From Coenobita brevimanus (Eukaryota > Arthropoda > Malacostraca > Decapoda > Coenobitidae): a DNA stretch of 64,000 nt. The stretch spans positions 23,652,848 through 23,716,847 of the forward strand of contig CM064657.1 in NCBI GenBank assembly GCA_032717465.1, written 5' to 3'. How positions within the stretch are numbered: the stretch's first letter is position 1; each line of letters starts with the position of its first letter. A program made the translations under genes and the position numbers. Below the pieces are notes generated by a model. The model did no database searches. It was not told the DNA's origin and saw nothing but the letters and a program-made list of their open reading frames with translations. Positions 1 through 10,176 of the stretch are shown here, piece after piece.

Positions 1-1455
1 TTCAAAATGGTCTTTCCACCTTCCTTTTGTATCCAAATCTTTAGTCATCAAATTACCATTTCTATCTCGTACAGGTATTTCCTTCCTTCTTTTTCAGTCC
101 CAGTTAACTCCTTTATGGCCTGATACGCTGCTTTTGTGCTCTGACCGTCATTTTTAGTTAATTTAATTTCTGTCCCTGTTGCCTTTTCATCCTATAGCCT
201 CCTCTTATCACGTCTAACGAGTCTTTTTACTTCAGAATGTAAACTCCAGTACTTTGCTCTAAGTACTTCAACTACCTGGCCATCAACATGTTCTTCACTT
301 CTTAACTTCACCTCTTTCCTTTACTGAATTGCATTCCATGTTTCATCTGACATCCACTTTTTCCCTCGCGCTTTTCCTTTTTTCGTAATAGTAACCTTAG
401 CACTCTCATGCAAAACCTCATTTACCTCTCTCCACATTTGATTAATATTATTGTCCTCAGATTCAGTCAAAGTCTGCAGGACTAGAAACCTGTTCCTACA
501 TTCCCACCGAAACTTTTCCTTCGTGCTCTCATCATTTCTCAGCTCTTCAAAATCATAATTATTACCTCTTGTACAATGATCATTAACGTTTCTCTTAAGT
601 TTTATTTTAACCTTTGACACAAGAAGTTGAAGATCACTAGCTATATCTGCCCCCCTCCTTACGCAAACATCTTGCAAATAACTCCTATGCCTTCTGCTAA
701 TTGCAATGTGGTCAGTCTGGTTACAATATTTACCACATGGTGAAATCCAAGTAGTTTTATGTATTTTTCTATGCTCAAAGATAGTTCCACCAAACATAAA
801 GTCATTTGCCAAACGAAGCTTCCAAATCGCATCCCATTTTCGTTTCTTATACCAACACCCTCCTTGCCCATGCAAGCTTCAAAGCCGTCCCTACTGCTGC
901 CAACAATCGCATTAAAATCACCAATGCAAACTAACACATCATGTCTTGCCACTCAATTCACTACATCCTGCAGCTTCTCATAAAAGTCATCCTTCATTTC
1001 TTCAGCAGCCTCATTTGTCGGCTCGTACCCTACCACCATACTGATATTACTATGGTCAGATTTTGAACGAGCATAAAGCAAGCGCTCATTAATTGGCTCA
1101 AACTCACATAGTGCCTTACAAGCGTCTCTGCTCAGCAGTAAGCCTACTCCTTGGTAATGATTTCCATCACTCCTACCAGAAACCAACAAAGTAATACCAT
1201 CTTCCAAATTCATTTTATCAACCCAGGCAACCTCGTTTCTGTAAGAGCACAAATATCCATATTGAATTCCTTGAACACTGAAATAAGTTCTTCCATTTTA
1301 CCAGCCTGATTGAGAGTTCGAGCATTCCAGTTTCCTATTCTTAAGGATCTTTTTGGATGTATAAACTTATTTTTACACCGTGGGATTCTTAGTACCCCCT
1401 GCCCACTTAAGGGCTGCACGGAACTGAGGGCCATTGCTTCGTCACCAGAGTTCAT
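1..1455 (-). pseudogene. Non-LTR retrotransposon endonuclease (EEP/APE-like), frameshifted
   Basis: In the intact family this domain nicks target DNA to prime reverse transcription. Visible motifs in order are IGNWNARTL and ALTETRLPG near 1260-1350, CIGDFNAIVGS near 900-930, and DHIAIS near 700. The pieces lie in different frames: a frameshift falls near 1240, an in-frame stop at 953-955, and a second frameshift between about 820 and 880. The terminal Ser-Asp-His motif reads SDL, because the catalytic His codon is CTT instead of CAT near 637. The copy is therefore inactive. The start is set by an ATG at 1455 shared with the right-arm copy. Confidence 0.8.
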
Positions 1456-1659
1456 CAAGATTTCTTAGGCAGTAAAATATTTTACCCTGGAGCCAATGCC
1501 AGTGGCTCGCAGGAACCAGACAATGGAGAGAGGAAATTAACTAAATGAAAGTAAAATGCAGAGGGTTTGGACAGACAAAGTACAAGGGAAAGAAAGAGAG
1601 CAAAAAGAATGTAGATAAAAGTGTCCCTTTTAGTCGCCTCTTACGACAGGCAGGGAATA

Positions 1660-1689
1660 CTGGGGAAGTATTCTATCCCCCCTTCCCCA

Positions 1690-1690
<1 letters not shown>
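1660..1690 (-). promoter_or_regulatory. Structured 5' leader of the non-LTR element (stem-loop)
   Basis: On the minus strand the leader starts CTGGGGAAG, and this pairs perfectly with CTTCCCCAG 22 bases further on (9-bp stem). An alternative hairpin, GAATACT with AGTATTC, overlaps it. Downstream, CCCT..GTCG..CGAC..AGGG can form a second stem. The same leader recurs at 2600-2670 and 26751-26823. Its role is unknown; 5' RNA structures that process or promote retrotransposon RNA are known in other families. Confidence 0.5.

Positions 1691-1765
<75 letters not shown>
1691..1765. repeat. (TA)n microsatellite
   Basis: Perfect TA dinucleotide tract between the retrotransposon leader and the left SINE. 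The matching tract in the right arm is much shorter. Confidence 0.97.
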
Positions 1766-1768
<3 letters not shown>

Positions 1769-2140
1769 GCCTCTGTGGTACAGTGGTAAAGTCTGCGTTT
1801 TCGTACACTGAAGAACGAGGGTTCGCGCCCCGCCAGGGTGATAAACTTTGGGAGCGTTCTTCTGGCCACGCACTACTTTGGCGGACACCAGGGGTGCTGT
1901 GGTTAAACCAGTGTCGCTTACTTTAAATAAAGTATGCTTGCACCAGGTCGGCTTGCGCGGGCCGACTACACTTAGTTCACAGACTACACACAAATCCAAA
2001 GCCACTCCAACACGACAATTACACTTACAAGCACTTCTCACCCTACATACGATCTGTACTAGACAGCCAAAGTCACTTGGTAGAAATACATTGGCTGTAT
2101 CGTCCCCACTTCGGTAGGGATAGGCTGATGATGATGATAT
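1766..2140 (+). mobile_element. tRNA-derived SINE (left copy)
   Basis: The head has a pol III A box (TGGTACAGTGG, near 1776) and a B box (GGTTCGCGCCC, near 1820), spaced as in tRNA-derived SINEs. An unrelated body follows, ending in a (GAT)n-type tail at the palindrome centre. The 89-aa reading frame across it is a chance frame. An inverted copy follows directly at 2141-2571. Confidence 0.7.
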
Positions 2141-2568
2141 ATATCATCATCATCAGCCTATCATCATCATCATCAGCAGCCGTTTGAGTATCTACTGCAG
2201 GACCGGCCTATCCCTACCGAAGTGGGGACGATACAGCCAATGTATTTCTACCAAGTGACTTTGGCTGTCTATTACAGATCGTATGTAGGGTGAGAAGTGC
2301 TTGTAAGTGTAAGTGTAGTGTTGGAGTGGCTTTGGATTTGTGTGTAGTCTGTGAACTAAGTGTAGTCGGCCCGCGCAAGCCGACCTGGTGCAAGCATACT
2401 TTATTTAAAGTAAGCGACACTGGTTTAACCACAGCACCCCTGGTGTCCGCCAAAGTAGTGCGTGGCCAGAAGAACGCTCCCAAAGTTTATCACCCTGGCG
2501 GGGCGCGAACCCTCATTCTTCAGTGTACGAAAACGCAGACTTTACCACTGCCACTGTACCACAGAGGC

Positions 2569-2571
<3 letters not shown>
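2141..2571 (-). mobile_element. tRNA-derived SINE (right copy, inverted)
   Basis: This is the reverse complement of the left SINE, joined tail to tail with it. It keeps about 50 more bases before the (GAT)n tail (2163-2207) than the left copy, so the two are not exact duplicates. The A and B boxes are conserved. Confidence 0.7.

Positions 2572-2599
<28 letters not shown>
2572..2599. repeat. (TA)n microsatellite
   Basis: Short TA tract between the inverted SINE and the plus-strand retrotransposon leader; counterpart of 1691-1765. Confidence 0.95.
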
Positions 2600-3091
2600 C
2601 CTGGGAAAGGGGGGATAGAATACTTCCCCAGTATTCCCTGCCTGTCGTAAGAGGCGACTAAAAGGGACACTTTTATCTACATTCTTTTTGCTCTCTTTCT
2701 TTCCCTTGTACTTTGTCTGTCCAAACCCTCTGCATTTTACTTTCATTTAGTTAATTTCCTCTCTCCATTGTCTGGTTCCTGCGAGCCACTGGCATTGGCT
2801 CCAGGGTAAAATATTTTACTGCCTAAGAAATCTTGATGAACTCTGGTGACGAAGCAATGGCCCTCAGTTCCGTGCAGCCCTTAAGTGGGCAGGGGGTACT
2901 AAGAATCCCACGGTGTAAAAATAAGTTTATACATCCAAAAAGATCCTTAAGAATAGGAAACTGGAATGCTCGAACTCTCAATCGGGCTGGTAAAATGGAA
3001 GAACTTATTTCAGTTTTCAAGGAATACAATATGGATATTTGTGCTCTTACAGAAACGAGGTTGCCTGGGTTGATAAAATGAATTTGGAATA
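2600..3091 (+). mobile_element. 5' end of the same non-LTR retrotransposon (right arm)
   Basis: Leader (2600-2670), untranslated region and the first 82 codons of the ORF, on the plus strand. The stem reads CTGGGAAAG with CTTCCCCAG, one position poorer than in the left arm. Similarity to the left arm stops after AATTTGGAA at about 3091, where anonymous sequence begins. Confidence 0.8.
2836..3081 (+). pseudogene. Truncated N-terminus of the non-LTR endonuclease ORF
   Basis: The ATG at 2836 opens 82 codons with the endonuclease motifs GNWNARTLN and CALTETRLPG, then a TGA. These carry the first Asn and the first Glu of the EEP fold. The rest of the domain is missing because the arm ends at about 3091. 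It cannot encode a working enzyme. Confidence 0.75.
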
Positions 3092-3635
3092 GATGGACAT
3101 ACGGTAGATTTCTGCGTGTGTGCGTGCCTAAATGCACAGAAAAGTTTGGGAAATGGCAGGTCGTGTTTGGATGGTGGGTTTGGACGAGGGTGGTATACCG
3201 TGTAAAGACAGGCAGTGTAGGTATGGGAAAGACCACTTAGGAGCAACAGCACCATGAGAAAAGCACCGTCTGCTTGTGCATGGCGTCGTATGACACAGGT
3301 AAAATTTCATTGTTAAAAGACAGATGTACTGTATATGTGAGACCCGTGACTGGGTAGGGAGTCAGCTATTTCAATCCATCCACTTTTGTGTGGGAACGGA
3401 CCCGCGACACGAAGTACAGAGAAAGTGGGATCCCAGGCGGGGAGACTGTGTACTCTCCCGCGTCCCTGGGTCCGCCGTTGATGCTGTATTATAAGGAAGA
3501 GGGAGCACAATGGGACCGTATGCACCTCGGTTGCTGTACTCTCCAATCTGCTCATTAGTCCCTCGTAAATGGTACCGCCAGGAATGTTACACTGATTTTC
3601 CTCCGCCGGTCCCCGTTTCCGTCGGCCAAGGCAGA
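3092..3635. other. Anonymous sequence
   Basis: No coding, repeat or RNA feature recognised. The short reading frames on the minus strand lack any family motif. Confidence 0.6.
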
Positions 3636-3793
3636 CTCAGTCTCTTCAGCCCGAGGATGTAATTTTAGCTTATTCTTGCTGCCGCCAGACGAATTTGCTT
3701 AGCATCCGAGAGTCAGGTGTTTATGGGGGAGTTAATGGGGCCTATTATTTAACCCTTCCAGTATGAAAAGTCTATCCTACGTTAAATAAAGTT
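3636..3793. mobile_element. Palindromic MITE modules (one degenerate, one interrupted)
   Basis: 3636-3735 carries the family hallmarks CTTCAG, TTCTTGCTGCC and CCAGACG. A second copy begins at TTAACCCTTCCAGTAT (3752) and stops at 3793 where the Jockey-like element starts. The expected continuation (ATCGTC) is found after that element's poly(A), at about 5344. The retrotransposon therefore landed inside this module. Confidence 0.6.
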
Positions 3794-5223
3794 TTAGGCA
3801 AACTATTTCGCCTTTGTCTGTCAACTTGTACCTTTCCTTCTTGCTGGAAGTTTGCTCTCATTCAGCCAGTCCCAAAGAAGGGTGACCACTCCCAACCCTC
3901 CAACTATCGTCCAATTGCTTTAACGTCCTGTATTTCAAAAGTTTTCGAGTCAATTCTTAATAAAAAAATTTTAAGGCATCTTTCCTATCACAACCTTCTT
4001 TCCGATCGTCAGAATGGGTTCCGTCAGGGACGCTCCACTGGCGATCTTCTCACCTACCTTTCAGACTCCTGGTCATCCTCCTTTCGGGACTTTGGCGAAA
4101 GCTTTGCCATTGCACTTGACATCTCAAAGGCTTTCGATCGAGTCTGGCATAAATCTTTAATTTCCAAACTGCCCTCCTACGGTTTCTATCCTTCTATCTG
4201 TACCTTCATCGCTAGCTTCCTTTCTGGTCGTTCTATAGCTGCTGTCGTAGACGGCCATCGTTCTTCTCCTAGATCTATCAACAGTGGTGTTCCTCAGGGC
4301 TCTGTCCTATCACCAACTCTCTTCCTTTTATTCATCAATGATCTTCTAAGCTGTACATCTAACCCTATCCACTCATACGCTGATGACTCCACCCCTTCAC
4401 CTTTCCATTCGGTTCCCACCAACGCCCATCTCAACAGTTACTTCAAGAAACAAGGGATGAGGCTATGGCACACCTAATGTCTGACTTGGCTCATATCTCT
4501 GACTGGGGTAAAAATAATATGGTTGTCTTTAATGCTTCTAAGACTCAGTTCTTACACCTATCAACCCGACAAAATCTTCCACAGGTATACCCACTAATGT
4601 TTAATAATATTCAGATTAATCCTGCATCATCCTTGAACATGCTTGGGGTTTCATTTACTCGGGACTTATCTTGGAAAGATCATATTACATCTCTTGTAAA
4701 ATCTGCTTCCAAGAGATTGGGTGTGCTAAGCTGACTCCGCTCTTTCTTTACCCCTGCACAATTGTTGACTCTATACAGGGGTTTTATCCGCCCCTGTGTG
4801 GAGTACAACTCTCATGTGTGGGGAGGCTCCCCACATACAGCTCTTCTCAATAGGGTGGAGTCAAAGGCTTTTCGCCTCATTAACTCTCCTCCTCTTACTG
4901 ACTCCCTTCAACCTCTGTCTCTTCGCCGCACTGTTGCATCTTTATCTCTTTTCTATCGCTACTTTAATGGTCACTGCTCCTCTGAACTGTCTGCTTGCAT
5001 TCCTCCACCTCTACGACGGGCGCGTAGCACCCGTCTGGCAGCAAACTCTCATCCCTTTTCTGTCCAACTCTCTAATGCAAGAGTTAACCGTTACTCCCAG
5101 TCTTTCATTCATGCAACAGGTCAGCTCTGGAACTGTCTCCCTCTGTCTGTATTTCCTCCTGCCTATGATCTCCAGTCTTTCAAACGCAGTGTGTCCAGGC
5201 ATCTCAAAATGATCGGATCTTGA
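3794..5223 (+). pseudogene. Reverse transcriptase of Jockey-like element, copy 1
   Basis: The frame opens with LGKLFRLCLST and carries the RT blocks in order: NYRPIALTS, NGFRQGRSTGDLL, ALDISKAFDRVWH (first catalytic Asp), SGVPQGSVLSPTLF, and SYADDS (YADD box) near 4375. It continues through the RT thumb and connection to a natural-looking end, SRHLKMIGS, at 5223. Two lesions are visible: one extra C near 4391-4396 shifts the frame, and a TGA at 4732-4734 replaces an Arg codon (CGA in the other copy). The N-terminal half and the endonuclease are missing. There is no early ATG. Confidence 0.88.
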
Positions 5224-5305
5224 ATTTGGCTCTCTATTGTATTTTGTTTTTCTCTTGGAGGGAACTGTTACTGCGGGCTCATGGCCTTTGGTTCCTTCTT
5301 CCTCG

Positions 5306-5308
<3 letters not shown>

Positions 5309-5338
<30 letters not shown>
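5309..5338 (+). other. Poly(A) tail of Jockey-like copy 1
   Basis: Thirty A residues directly after the 3' untranslated sequence, which ends CCTCGCAT. The second copy ends the same way at 42763-42773. Confidence 0.85.
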
Positions 5339-5340
<2 letters not shown>

Positions 5341-6044
5341 AGATATCGTCGGGCTGAGGAGTTAAGGCTGACGAATGTTGTGTATATATGTGAACAGAAA
5401 TTCGCAGGTGATTAATCCTCAGAGAACTGGAAGGCAATTGGTTTCTTTAGGTATCATGTGCTGGAAGTGGTCTGTTCATCATTTTTTTTTTTCCAGCCAC
5501 ATCCAGTTCTTATAAACTAGTCTGTAAGCAGCTCTAGTCCTCCCTCAATATTCTTTGCAATGGCATATCCAGGACATTTTTTCATAGCATCCTCGGCCCA
5601 GGGAGGGAAAGGGAGTGGTTAAAAAAGAAAAGAAAAAAAAACGCTAGTCCTATAGTAAGTACTTTGCCTGTGCAGGGACACTTTCGAAATGTCTATATTG
5701 GAATGATGCAGTATGTCAGAGAATTTTATATACCGTACTATTAGCTGAATGTTATGTCCATTGAGGAAGTAAGAAGGGGGGCGTTCCAGGAAAAAAAAAT
5801 AATAAAAGACTGGGTATGCTGTCACCTTGATGTTACGATATGGAGGCAATTTAGATTTATAGTACTGTATCTTAGACTTGCACGAATGTTGGTGATTTCA
5901 GTTACTTAGCTTAAACCTCACTGACTTCTGCTGTATACTTTAGTTTGATAACGAAAATTAGAAAGCGCATTGCACGGTGTCCAAGAATGAAGGACGTAAA
6001 ATTCATCAACTCCGTCAGTACGATGACTTCTTTTTCTGTTTAAT
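5339..6044. other. Anonymous sequence
   Basis: The first about 30 bases look like the other half of the interrupted MITE module (ATCGTC..GTTAAGG). Beyond that nothing is recognised. Confidence 0.5.
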
Positions 6045-6365
6045 TCTCTCCGACAAGGAGAGTAAAGTTTTACCCCAGTTTGTTTGTTTGTTAGTTTGTC
6101 TGTTAGCAGGATTACTCAAAAACTAAAAGAGAGATTTGGAGCAATTTTGGTGGGTAGATAGCCCATGTCCCAGGAGCAATGGATTAACTTTTTTGATTGT
6201 TTGTTTGTTTATTTTTTTGTCAGCAGGATTACTCAAAAACTAAAAGAGATTCAGACCAAATTTAATGGGTAGATAGCCCATGTCCCTGGAAACAGTTGAT
6301 TAACTTTTCGGACCGATCCGGATCGTTTTACATATTCTGGATCCGGAGAACACTTTGCGAAATCC
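6045..6365 (+). mobile_element. Non-autonomous element of a widely distributed animal repeat class
   Basis: It starts CTCCGACAAGGAGAG, then has a GTTTGTTTGTTTG run, AGCAGGATTACTCAAAAACT, a GATAGCCCATG stretch and GGACCGATCCGGATC near the end. The middle 115 bases are tandemly duplicated (6085 and 6220). From memory, sequences of this pattern occur in many animal genomes as non-coding dispersed repeats. I cannot assign a transposon superfamily. Related copies are at 23430-23616 and 31300-31575 (inverted). Confidence 0.5.
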
Positions 6366-6735
6366 TAATCGGTGATGAGAAAACCTAACCCACTGTGAAG
6401 AGTGGTATGGAAATTACGTTGCCCTTGTCGGAGATATACGCTCCACTGAGTGTCCCACTAGTTCTGACAACCATTAGACAACTTTATTCATCTTTAGAGC
6501 AGAGTTCTTGTAGTGAAGGAATTGTGAAGGCTGTATTTATTTCCTCATGTTCGAAATCTCTCTCCAGAGCTGAATAAAATCATTTTATTGCAGCAATACT
6601 AAGAGAAAAATGCAATCCGAGTGGAGTGGTTTACCCTTTCAGTACAAGGACTTTTTTTTTTTTTATCTTATTTCTCCCACCGCCGGATGATTTTTTTCAT
6701 CTTAAGGGAGACTTGCAGTGCAGGGGTTAACTCCG
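6366..6735. mobile_element. Series of palindromic MITE modules
   Basis: At least two modules are joined by the linker TGAAGGCTGTATTTA (6528). 6637-6731 is a clear copy: CCCTTTCAGTACAAGGAC, then GCCGGATGATTTTTTTCAT, then GTGCAGGGGTTAA. 6543-6635 reads in the opposite sense, with AATAAAATC. Short reading frames across them are incidental. Confidence 0.6.
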
Positions 6736-7504
6736 ACAAGGCATTCATCGTACTCCCTAGATTTTAACTGTTTAGACTAGTTAGAAGTAAACCTCTTCGC
6801 TATGATGACTCACTGTATCCAAACTTAGGGGTTACATTTAGCCTTTATTAGTCTCATCATTAACTGAGGTCTTTCTTAAGATTAATAAAATAACCTGGAA
6901 CTAGCAATAATAATATAACAAGTCTTAATCATAGTGAAGGTAATGTTACCAGCAAATGAGCAAGAGTAAGAATCTCCCAGGTACCCAGAAGCAATGAATC
7001 GCATTCTTTGTGGCTCAACAAATTTCTTAATATCTCTTTTTTTTGCTACGGTACTTACTTTCCTTAAAAGTATCAAGTCATTTGCGGCCGTACAGGTACC
7101 CGCATCTAACCTCTCCAGTTCGAGTGTCTGGTTTGAGCTGAGTAAGATCGTCTGAAATACTTCTGGAAAAAAAAAAAAAAAACGGTGTAGTCGGTTGAAG
7201 GGGAGAATTTCTTCTGATATGTTACCTGTGAACTACAATGAAGGTTTGTCCGTGTAAAAAAAGTAATAAAAATTTTATAACATACACCTGTCTAAAAAAA
7301 AAAAAAAATGTGTCAATATTTCCCATTTTTTGTTGCACGCACTTACTTTATGGTGAAAAAAATGATCAGGTACTCCTTACCACCCAGTTAATATCCAGTA
7401 CTTCATTGTATATGACCATTTGGCTTGGAGTAAAACAGACTGAAAATATTCCATACGTTAGTTTTGCATCCACATCATCTTCATGGAAGAGGGATAATGA
7501 GAAT
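6736..7504. other. Anonymous sequence
   Basis: AT-rich with short A and T runs. No gene or repeat family recognised. Confidence 0.5.
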
Positions 7505-7975
7505 TTAAGTTCTGTTTAATTGGAATCAGGCCTTGGGTGTTCTCCGGCCACTATACTCGTATATGATCAATATTGTTATCGCATAAACATTTGAGCACTT
7601 TGGATCACTGTGCATCATCCTGTAGGAAGTTGTTACAACCATGAATGTCATTAACTGCCCACAAATGCCCTTCTGACACTTGCAGATAAGAGTCACTGTA
7701 CACTATAACATTCTGTGGGAGGAGATACAAGCTACTTCTCCCCATAACAGCACTGAAAGAGCCCCAGATCATAACATGATTTGGGTGTTTCATAGTCTTC
7801 CTGGTGTACTGATGGCCATAGGGTACCGTACTTGCTGACTTGTTCGTGGACGCCTTACCCAAGCACCACTCACCCACTAGCACACTGGAATGAAGTCCCA
7901 CCACACCACATGACGTACCCACTGCTGTGATGTCCATGGGCGATATAATTATGTGGGCAAATTCAAGATGACCCT
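7505..7975 (-). pseudogene. Tc1-like transposase relic
   Basis: On the minus strand, 7605-7937 reads residues such as TMKHPNHVMIWGSFSA, then SSLYLLPQN and HGCNNFLQDDAQ. This matches the block before and around the second catalytic Asp of Tc1-family transposases (usually QDNAPCH). After a stop, the frame resumes with SKVLKCLCDNNIDHI and a garbled WPENTQGLIPI, the remnant of the WP..SPDLNPIE block. The N-terminal DNA-binding domain and first Asp are not seen. Stops and lost residues make it a fossil. It is unrelated in detail to the intact transposase at 40.5 kb. Confidence 0.7.
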
Positions 7976-8019
7976 GGCATTTTTTCTGGCGTCATGGCAA
8001 CAGGCCAGTTCATCTCTTT

Positions 8020-8910
8020 TCGGAGATGAATGATGTGGTGTGATAAATTCCCAGGATATCAGCTGAATGATGTGGTGTGATATTCCCAGGATATCAGTTG
8101 AATGATGTGATATGATACATTCCCAGGATGTCAGTTGAATGATGTGATATGATACATTCCCAGGATGTCAGTTGAATGATGTGATATGATACATTCCCAG
8201 GATATCAGTTGAATGATGTGATATGATACATTCCCAGGATGTCAGTTGAATGATGTGATATGATACATTCCCAGGATATCAGTTGAATGATGTGATATGA
8301 TACATTCCCAGGATATCAGTTGGTTGATGTGATGTGATACATCCCCAGGATATCAGTTGGTTGATGTGATGTGATACATTCCCAGGATATCAGTTGGATG
8401 ATGTGATGTGATACATCCCAGGATATCAGTTGGATGATGTGATGTGATACATTCCCAGGATATCAGTTGGATGATGTGATGTGATACATTCCCAGGATAT
8501 CAGCTGAATGATGTGATGGGATACATTCCCAGGATATCAGCTGAATAATGTGGTGTGATACATTCCCAGGATATCAGCTGAATGATGTGGTGTGATACAT
8601 TCCCAGGATATATGCTGAATGATGTGGTGTGATACATTCCCAGGATATATGCTGAATAATGTGGTGTGATACATTCCCAGGATATATGCTGAATGATGTG
8701 GTGTGATACATTCCCAGGATATCAGCTGAATGATGTGGTGTGATACATTCCCAGGATATCAGCTGAATGATGTGGTGTGATACATTCCCAGGATATCAGC
8801 TGAATGATGTGGTGTGATACATTCCCAGGATATCAGCTGAATGATGTGGTGTGATACTTTCCCAGGTATAGCCTATCAGCCGCATGATGTGGTGTGTTAT
8901 ATTCCCAGGA
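8020..8910. repeat. 37-bp minisatellite, about 23 copies
   Basis: The unit is about TGATGTGATATGATACATTC followed by CCAGGATATCAGTTGAA. Variants are arranged in blocks: GGTGTGATA at the left end, GATATGATA next, TTGGTTGATG and TTGGATGATG in the middle, and CTGAATGATGTGGTGTGATA at the right. Confidence 0.92.
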
Positions 8911-9740
8911 TATCAGACTGGTTTCTTTGTAATTCTGCTGCTATAATGCTAGGAGTGGCGAGTGCTTATCCCCTCAGAAGAGTGTTTGTGCCCTCAGAAG
9001 TCTTGTGTGGTCAACCAGACCATGGAATTAATGGCAGGAATTGAACAGCCGGCAGGCCACTTAATGCAGCCTTCAGTCTGTAGTGTTGCACTTACAGTTT
9101 GGCAGTTTCATTACCAGGGACCTTTTCGTCTTGTAAAGTGAGGATTCTGAATAATTCTTCACGTAACATGCTCTTCCCAGGCATCCTAAGGAAGGACTGG
9201 GAAAGTAAGGGGATTGTTTAAAAAAATTTTAAAACCAGGTGGACAGGGCTGGAAGCAATGCACATGCACCCACCTGTGATGGGAGCTCTATGAGGACTGA
9301 AGGCTTGTGTCTGGTAGAGTGTGAGAGTGAATTTAGGAGTGTCACCAAGTATAGTAAAAAAAAATCAATTGGTGAATTTCAGAGGTAAGATAATGCAAAA
9401 AAGAAAAACAATCAAAACTCTGACCCTGTTCCAGAGGGATGAGTGTTGTAATATTTTTGGGGGTGGGTGTAATGAAATGGCGCAATAAGCAAATAAATCG
9501 CTAAGAAACAAGTGCTACGAAGGCTCCATTGCCAACAACAATACCGCTGTAGACTTGGCAGTGTTACTGATGTAGACTTCTTTGAGGATAATGTTAAATC
9601 TCATCAGTACGGTGACGTCTTCTGTTTTATTCGTGCCGCTACCGATATTCAACCCTTGAAAAACCTGTGGAAGGAAAGAGGTTAATGACAGTAAAGAATA
9701 TAGAGATGTACGCATTGCCTGGGGTGCACACATGCTGTAC
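8911..9740. other. Mostly anonymous, with a MITE fragment
   Basis: 9595-9650 (TCATCAGTACGGTGACGTCTTCTG) is a partial module of the palindromic MITE family. The rest shows no recognisable feature. Confidence 0.45.
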
Positions 9741-9838
9741 TCAGCTTTTAACCCCCTCCCTCCCCACACACACACATGCATGCACACACAATGCTTTCAG
9801 ACATCCAGATACTCCAGGCATCTACGTTCTCGTCACGA

Positions 9839-9968
<130 letters not shown>

Positions 9969-9975
9969 TGTGTGA

Positions 9976-10136
9976 ATAAGGTGCTGTGACCATGACCCTT
10001 GCTATTGACAAGGGTGGCTCCAGGAAGTGTAATATGGCCTTGCACCGGGTACGATACGTTTTCAGGTAGCCTCTGATCACGAGCCGCCCCCGCTCTTTCC
10101 TCAAGGATGGACTCTCATGCTTGGTAACCAGTGGTC

Positions 10137-10176
<40 letters not shown>

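Larger units (their letters stand above)
1..1690 (-). mobile_element. 5' part of an endonuclease-type non-LTR retrotransposon, cut by the window edge
   Basis: Read on the minus strand, a structured leader (1690 to about 1620) and an untranslated stretch precede an ATG at 1455. Broken endonuclease coding sequence follows. Beyond 320 the minus strand still reads as the endonuclease-to-RT linker (residues like DRNGNLMTKDLDTKGRWKDHF), so the RT domain should lie outside the window. Its first 480 bases are repeated as the right arm of the palindrome at 2600-3091. The element is related to the craniofacial-development-protein-2-like endonucleases of non-LTR retrotransposons; the clade is not resolved. 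Confidence 0.8.
1209..3091. repeat. Giant inverted repeat (arms about 0.93 kb, no spacer)
   Basis: The sequence from 1209 to 2140 returns as its reverse complement from 2141 to 3091. Each arm holds, from the centre outward, a SINE, a (TA)n tract, a retrotransposon leader and the first part of an endonuclease ORF. The middle 44 bases (2119-2162) are a perfect palindrome centred on 2140/2141. The arms differ by scattered substitutions, TA-tract length and a tail segment present only in the right SINE. Their ORFs differ at two residues (FKEF/FKEY and LNQ/LNR). The arms end abruptly near 1209 and 3091. Confidence 0.9.
3794..5338 (+). mobile_element. 5'-truncated Jockey-like non-LTR retrotransposon, copy 1
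   Basis: This copy begins inside the RT domain and ends in a 30-base poly(A) (5309-5338), as expected for target-primed reverse transcription with 5' truncation. It matches the second copy at 39.5-42.8 kb from here to its end. No convincing target-site duplication is visible, because the A run blurs the right junction. Confidence 0.88.

Noticed and set aside
1620..1690. Firm call of an HDV-like ribozyme in the retrotransposon leader
   Set aside because: The first stem fits in length, but the P2 and P3 strands could not be placed. Kept only as a structural-RNA hypothesis.
1848..2117. 89-codon ORF in the SINE, with a near-identical inverted copy at 2214-2483
   Set aside because: Arises from the SINE body. 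Conservation reflects the palindrome, and there is no known domain.
8020..8910. CRISPR-like regular repeats
   Set aside because: Repeats are head-to-tail without unique spacers, in eukaryotic DNA. It is a minisatellite.
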